Of a stretch of 61,900 nt of DNA, positions 57,386-61,900 are shown one piece after another (positions within the stretch are counted from its first letter, which is position 1; each line of letters begins with the position of its first letter). The DNA lies in assembly GCA_002011815.1 (NCBI GenBank), contig MTOV01000002.1, forward strand, positions 275,238 through 337,137, given 5' to 3'. The stretch is from Nitrospirae bacterium JdFR-86. GTDB taxonomy: Bacteria > Nitrospirota > Thermodesulfovibrionia > Thermodesulfovibrionales > JdFR-86. The translations under genes were made by a program, and so were the position numbers. A model generated the notes under the pieces. The model was not told the DNA's origin and ran no database searches. It was given only the letters and a program-made list of their open reading frames with translations.

Positions 57386-58566
57386 TAGTTGACAAGGAAA
57401 AATGCACTGGCTGTGAAAGCTGTCTTGAAGTCTGCCCTTATGACGCCATAGATATCAAGGACGACAAGGCTGTCATCAATGAATACTGCCAGATGTGCAT
57501 GGCATGCCTGCCTGTATGCCCTGAAGGCGCAATAAAAGAGATACAAGAGGCAGCAGAAGAACCAACGAATCTGGAGGACTACGAAGGCGTATGGGTGTTT
57601 GCAGAGCAAAGAGACGGCACAGTGGCATCAGTCGCCTATGAGCTCTTGGGCGCAGGCAGAAGACTTGCAGATGAACTAAAGACCGAACTTTCAGCAGTCC
57701 TTTTCGGGGCATCTGAACAAGAGGCAAACGAACTCATACGATGGGGAGCAGACAAGGTCTACCTTTGTGAAGACCCCACGCTCAAACACTTTAATGACGA
57801 ACCTTACGCAGGACTGCTCTCTTCACTTATAAACACATACAAGCCTGAGATTGTGCTTGCAGGTGCAACGCCCATAGGGCGCTCTTTCATACCAAGGGTA
57901 GCTGCAAAACTGAGAACCGGTCTTACTGCAGACTGCACATCCCTTAACATAGACAGTGAGACAAGGAATCTCCTTCAGGTGCGTCCTGCCTTCGGCGGAA
58001 ACATAATGGCAACCATTCTCTGCCCGAACAGACGCCCGCAGATAGCTACTGTAAGACCACGGGTAATGAAAAGGAACGAATACGACAGCAACAGGACAGG
58101 CGAGATTATCAATGTAAAAGCCGAAGACCTTGCATCAAGGACAAAGATAATAGAGACTGTAAAAGAGGTCTCGGAAGTCTCTGTGAATCTTCAGGAAGCT
58201 GATGTGATAGTCTCAGGCGGAAGAGGGCTTGGAGGTCCAAAAGGCTTTGAGATGCTCAAAGAGCTGGCAGGACTTCTTGAAGGCGCAGTAGGAGCCTCAA
58301 GGGCTGCAGTGGACGAAGGCTGGATACCTTACAGCCATCAGGTCGGACAAACAGGAAAAACCGTATGCCCTAAAATCTACATTGCATGCGGAATATCAGG
58401 CGCTGTTCAGCACCTCGTAGGAATGCAGTCATCTGATATCATAGTCGCAATAAACAAGAACCCTGAGGCACCGATATTCAATGTAGCAACCTATGGAATC
58501 GTAGGTGATGTTTACGAAGTCGTCCCCATGCTCATAAAGAAAATCAAGGAGTTAAAGGGCAAATGA
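57376..58566 (+). CDS. etfA: Electron transfer flavoprotein alpha subunit with N-terminal 2x[4Fe-4S] ferredoxin domain
   Basis: 396 aa; 'DKEKCTGCESCLEVCPYDAIDIKDDKAVINEYCQMCMACLPVCPEGAI' fused to EtfA 'VSGGRGLGGPKGFEMLKELAGLLEGAVGASRAAVDEGWIPYSHQVGQTGKTV'. Confidence 0.96.
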   Translation: MPIVVDKEKCTGCESCLEVCPYDAIDIKDDKAVINEYCQMCMACLPVCPEGAIKEIQEAAEEPTNLEDYEGVWVFAEQRDGTVASVAYELLGAGRRLADELKTELSAVLFGASEQEANELIRWGADKVYLCEDPTLKHFNDEPYAGLLSSLINTYKPEIVLAGATPIGRSFIPRVAAKLRTGLTADCTSLNIDSETRNLLQVRPAFGGNIMATILCPNRRPQIATVRPRVMKRNEYDSNRTGEIINVKAEDLASRTKIIETVKEVSEVSVNLQEADVIVSGGRGLGGPKGFEMLKELAGLLEGAVGASRAAVDEGWIPYSHQVGQTGKTVCPKIYIACGISGAVQHLVGMQSSDIIVAINKNPEAPIFNVATYGIVGDVYEVVPMLIKKIKELKGK

Positions 58567-59498
58567 AGATCGCATTTGTGTTTCCGGGTCAGGGTTCACA
58601 GCATGTAGGGATGGGAAAAGACCTCTACGACGGGTTTGATGAAGTAAAAACCCTCTACAAAGAGGCAAACGAGACTCTGAATTACGATGTTGCAGAGCTG
58701 AGCTTTAACGGGCCTGAAGAAGAACTTAACCTTACCGAGAAAACCCAGCCGTGTCTTCTTACTGCAAGCATTGCTGCCTTCAGAGTCCTTACAGCAAAAG
58801 GGGTTCAGCCTTCGGCAGTTGCAGGGCACAGTCTTGGTGAGTATTCCGCTTTAGTGGCAGCTGAAGTGCTTTCGTTTAAAGATGCGCTGAAAGTTACTGA
58901 AATGAGGGGAAGACTGATGCAGGAAGCAGTGCCTGAAGGCAAAGGGCTTATGGCTGCTATCTTAGGACTCGAAAGAGGCAAAGTAGATGAGATATGCAAT
59001 TCTGTCAAATCAGGATACGTTACTGCAGCAAATTATAACTGTCCAGGGCAGATAGTAATATCAGGGGAAAAACCAGCTGTAGAGGAAGCCATGAAGCTTT
59101 CAAAAGAGGCAGGAGCTAAAAGAACCGTTGCGCTTTCCGTAAGTGTTCCTTCCCACTGCCGCCTTATGGATGAGGCATCAAAAAAGCTCTCTGAATTCCT
59201 GTTTTTAAGCGATATCAGGATGAACGAACCGAAGACTCCTGTGGTAAGCAACGCAGACGGAATCTTTCTCAGCACTGTTGATGGTATAAAAGCCGCTCTG
59301 GTAAAACAGCTAAACAACCCTGTGCTGTGGGAAGACTCAATAATCGCCATGACAAAAGCAGGCATAGATACATTTATCGAGGTCGGTCCTGGAAAAGTCC
59401 TCTCAGGGCTTATCAAAAGAATTGCGCCTGATGTAAAAATATTCACTGTGAACAACAGGGAGAGTCTTGAGAAAACGCTCTCAGAACTCAACAGTTAA
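58563..59498 (+). CDS. fabD: Malonyl-CoA:ACP transacylase
   Basis: 311 aa; 'FVFPGQGSQHVGMGKDLYDGF', 'VAGHSLGEYSALVAAEVLSF'. Confidence 0.96.
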   Translation: MKIAFVFPGQGSQHVGMGKDLYDGFDEVKTLYKEANETLNYDVAELSFNGPEEELNLTEKTQPCLLTASIAAFRVLTAKGVQPSAVAGHSLGEYSALVAAEVLSFKDALKVTEMRGRLMQEAVPEGKGLMAAILGLERGKVDEICNSVKSGYVTAANYNCPGQIVISGEKPAVEEAMKLSKEAGAKRTVALSVSVPSHCRLMDEASKKLSEFLFLSDIRMNEPKTPVVSNADGIFLSTVDGIKAALVKQLNNPVLWEDSIIAMTKAGIDTFIEVGPGKVLSGLIKRIAPDVKIFTVNNRESLEKTLSELNS

Positions 59499-59576
59499 CC
59501 CTTTCTTAAAAGTGGCTGTGCCACCGAGCAAAAAGTAGCGAGGTATATTTACCTGCCTGTTTTTCCTATCAGCAAT

Positions 59577-59592
59577 TTTGGGATACCCCAAA
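59577..59592. promoter_or_regulatory. Palindrome TTTGGG-N4-CCCAAA, candidate operator upstream of the hydrogenase-type operon
   Basis: TTTGGGATACCCCAAA in the 156-bp gap, immediately 5' of TTGACA. Confidence 0.35.
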
Positions 59593-59654
59593 TCCTTGAC
59601 AATGCTACCTGCTGTTTGTTAGCCTTTCGACATTGTATGTAAAAAAGTAGCTGT

Positions 59655-60698
59655 ATGATTTTTAGAGTAATAGATAAAGAAGAACTGAGAAAACTCTTTT
59701 ACATCCTTGTTGCCGACAATACGGTCATAGGCCCGGTGCAAAAAGGCACGGACAGAGACGGCAACCCTATTTATGTATTTGAAGAAGTATTCTATTTCAA
59801 AGACCTGAAGCTGCATTACACCACCACCAAACTCCCTGCAAAACGGTATTTTCTGCCTTTTAAGGAAGACCTTTCCACCTTCCGGATAAACGGAAACGAC
59901 TGGGAAAAATCAGTGGATTACAACATTGACCGTCCGTATATTTTCTTCGGTCTTCACGCATGCGATATAAATGCACTGAACAAACTCGACAAAGTCCTTA
60001 TCGAAAGCGTCTATCCGATGCCCTATTATGCAGCCAAGAGGAAAAACATGTTCATAATAGGGTTCGACTGCATTCCCCAGCCGTATTGTTTCTGCCGTTC
60101 CATGGGGGCGGACACTGTGCTTCACGGCTTTGATATGTATATCACTGATATAGGCAACCGCTACTTCATCGAGATACTTTCAGACACAGCATATAATTTC
60201 ATCAAAACTATCAACGCCAAAGAGCCTAAAGAATCCGACCATGTCAGATACATGAAAACAGTTGCCGAGAAGAACAAGAAGTTTACAGCCCATGTGGACA
60301 CTACAGACCTCACGAAGATTTTGGATATGGAATTTCAGTCTGAAGTCTGGGAATACTGGGGAGAAAAATGCCTGGCGTGCGGCACATGCTCCATGGTCTG
60401 CCCTACGTGCTATTGCTACGGAGTGGAAGAAAACGTTGAGATTGATTTACGCAGCGCAAGAAAAACCAAGCATCTTTATTCATGCAATCTTATAGACTTT
60501 GCAGAGGTGGCAGGCGGACACAATTTCCGCTTTGAACGCTATGTTCGTCTGAAATACCGGTATTATCACAAGCACCGTGGCTTTGTCGAGGCATACGAGG
60601 AGTCGCTCTGCGTTGGCTGTGGACGCTGCGGTGAAGCCTGCCTTGCAGGAATCACCGTTCCAGAAGTCATAGCAAGCGTGCGCGGGGAGGAAAAATAA
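59655..60698 (+). CDS. Sulfhydrogenase/NAD(P)-linked hydrogenase beta subunit-like 4Fe-4S protein (HydB-like)
   Basis: 347 aa; '[25 protein letters not shown]', '[20 protein letters not shown]'; followed by gamma- and delta-like genes. Confidence 0.88.
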   Translation: MIFRVIDKEELRKLFYILVADNTVIGPVQKGTDRDGNPIYVFEEVFYFKDLKLHYTTTKLPAKRYFLPFKEDLSTFRINGNDWEKSVDYNIDRPYIFFGLHACDINALNKLDKVLIESVYPMPYYAAKRKNMFIIGFDCIPQPYCFCRSMGADTVLHGFDMYITDIGNRYFIEILSDTAYNFIKTINAKEPKESDHVRYMKTVAEKNKKFTAHVDTTDLTKILDMEFQSEVWEYWGEKCLACGTCSMVCPTCYCYGVEENVEIDLRSARKTKHLYSCNLIDFAEVAGGHNFRFERYVRLKYRYYHKHRGFVEAYEESLCVGCGRCGEACLAGITVPEVIASVRGEEK

Positions 60699-60699
60699 A

Positions 60700-61602
60700 A
60701 TGGATACACAGCTAAAATTCAAGGATATAGTTCGCGCAGAGGAGCACAGAAGACAGGATGACCTCGGCAGATTCGAATACTCATACAAGGCTGAGATTAC
60801 CAGCGTTCATCCGCTTACTGAGATGGAAAACCTGTATCAGATTCAGATTATAGACCCTGAGGAGCGGAGAAACTTCAAGTTCAGGCCGGGTCAGTTTCTG
60901 ATGCTTGAGCTTCCCGGAATCGGTGAAGCACCGTTTTCGATCTCTTCCTCTCCTGTCATGCACGGCACTGTAGAACTATGCATACGTAAAGTCGGAAACC
61001 TCACAAACTTTCTTGCCAAGGTCGGACGAGGCACGCGCGTGGGAATACGGGGTCCGTTCGGTACAAGCTTCCCGATGGAGGAAATGCACGGGCAGAACAT
61101 ACTCTTAATTGCAGGCGGGCTTGGTCTTGCCCCGCTCAGAGCGCCTATTGCATACGTGCAGGAAAACCGCAGCCGCTTCAACAACGTGGACATCATCTAC
61201 GGGACAAAAGACCCTTCACAGCTTCTATTTACTTATCAGTACGACATGTGGCGCAAAGACGACATCAACCTGCATATCATCGTTGAGAAAGCCAATAAAT
61301 CATGGAAAGGTCCTGTAGGCATGATAACAAAGATACTTGAGAAAATGTTTTCCAAAAGGAATGATCCGTTTTACAAGAACACCTATGCAATTGTGTGTGG
61401 TCCGCCTGTTATGTTCAAATTCGTCTGCAACACACTGACTGAAATCGGTATTCCAATGCAGAAGATGTTCGTCTCTCTGGAGCGCCGTATGCACTGCGGA
61501 ATGGGCAAGTGCTGCCGCTGCAACGTAGGGTCAACATACACCTGTTTGAAAGGTCCGGTATTTGATTACTGGACAGTGATGAACCTGAAGGAGGCAATTT
61601 AG
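60700..61602 (+). CDS. FAD/NAD(P)-binding hydrogenase gamma subunit (HydG-like)
   Basis: 300 aa; '[27 protein letters not shown]', '[19 protein letters not shown]', C-terminal 2Fe-2S motif '[27 protein letters not shown]'. Confidence 0.92.
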   Translation: MDTQLKFKDIVRAEEHRRQDDLGRFEYSYKAEITSVHPLTEMENLYQIQIIDPEERRNFKFRPGQFLMLELPGIGEAPFSISSSPVMHGTVELCIRKVGNLTNFLAKVGRGTRVGIRGPFGTSFPMEEMHGQNILLIAGGLGLAPLRAPIAYVQENRSRFNNVDIIYGTKDPSQLLFTYQYDMWRKDDINLHIIVEKANKSWKGPVGMITKILEKMFSKRNDPFYKNTYAIVCGPPVMFKFVCNTLTEIGIPMQKMFVSLERRMHCGMGKCCRCNVGSTYTCLKGPVFDYWTVMNLKEAI

Positions 61603-61900
61603 ATGGCTCGCAGTTACCTCGGGGTTGAACTCTACCGGCCGAAAGTGGCGTTCTTTGACTTTTCCTCTTGCGAGGGCTGCCAGCTTCAGATTATAAACAA
61701 CGAAAGCACCCTGCTGGATTTCCTGTCTCTCGTAGAGGTGGTAAACTTCCGCGAGGCTATGACCGAACGGTCAGATGATTATGAGATTGCCTTTGTGGAA
61801 GGCAGTATCACACGTAAAGATGAAGTCAAACGCCTTAAAAAAATCCGTAAAAATGCAAAAATGCTTGTTGCTCTCGGCTCGTGCGCCTGCTTCGGAGGGG
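61603..61900 (+). CDS. Hydrogenase small (delta) subunit, NuoB-like, truncated by window end
   Basis: Translation [99 protein letters not shown]; CxxC and GSCAC motifs; open to window end. Confidence 0.9.
   Translation, partial: MARSYLGVELYRPKVAFFDFSSCEGCQLQIINNESTLLDFLSLVEVVNFREAMTERSDDYEIAFVEGSITRKDEVKRLKKIRKNAKMLVALGSCACFGG

Noticed and set aside
1-61900. CRISPR arrays, retrons, restriction-modification, toxin-antitoxin or prophage modules
   Set aside because: No regularly spaced direct repeats, reverse transcriptase, methyltransferase, TA-like pairs or phage structural genes were recognised; the window is mainly core metabolism.

Overview
This looks like a gene-dense bacterial chromosome segment. 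The gene content (citramalate synthase, POR, sulfhydrogenase-type genes, an Mrp-like antiporter module, a sigma-54 regulator and MglA/roadblock proteins) suggests an anaerobic lineage of the Nitrospirota/Thermodesulfovibrionia type; this taxonomic guess is inference only. Most of the window is recognisable housekeeping: tRNA-Glu, tRNA-Gln, fxsA, nrdR, glyA, rpiB, cimA, uvrB, moaA, porGDAB, ubiD, eda, cysM, mnmA, leuS, lptE, holA, rpsT, lpoB, mdh, ndk, etfBA and fabD. I see no CRISPR array, rRNA, prophage or intact IS element. The best candidates for something under-described are: (1) a module at 3864-10529 with a CxxCH-containing membrane histidine kinase, an NtrC-type regulator, a palindrome plus a sigma-54 -24/-12 promoter, and then an operon of periplasmic rhodanese, two tiny proteins and an unusually long YeiH-family exporter; (2) a translationally coupled HEAT-repeat/HD-GYP pair (18376-21635) whose N-termini appear to share one uncharacterised domain; (3) an Mrp/Mbh-like operon with three NuoL/M/N-type subunits, an overlooked 41-aa membrane ORF and a ~165-bp inverted-repeat-bounded (MITE-like) insertion; (4) a DppB-type permease whose only plausible start is a non-canonical ATC behind a perfect AGGAGG; (5) a DksA/TraR zinc-finger protein carrying a histone-H1-like Lys/Ala/Thr tail. 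All calls come from reading the sequence; no database search was run.
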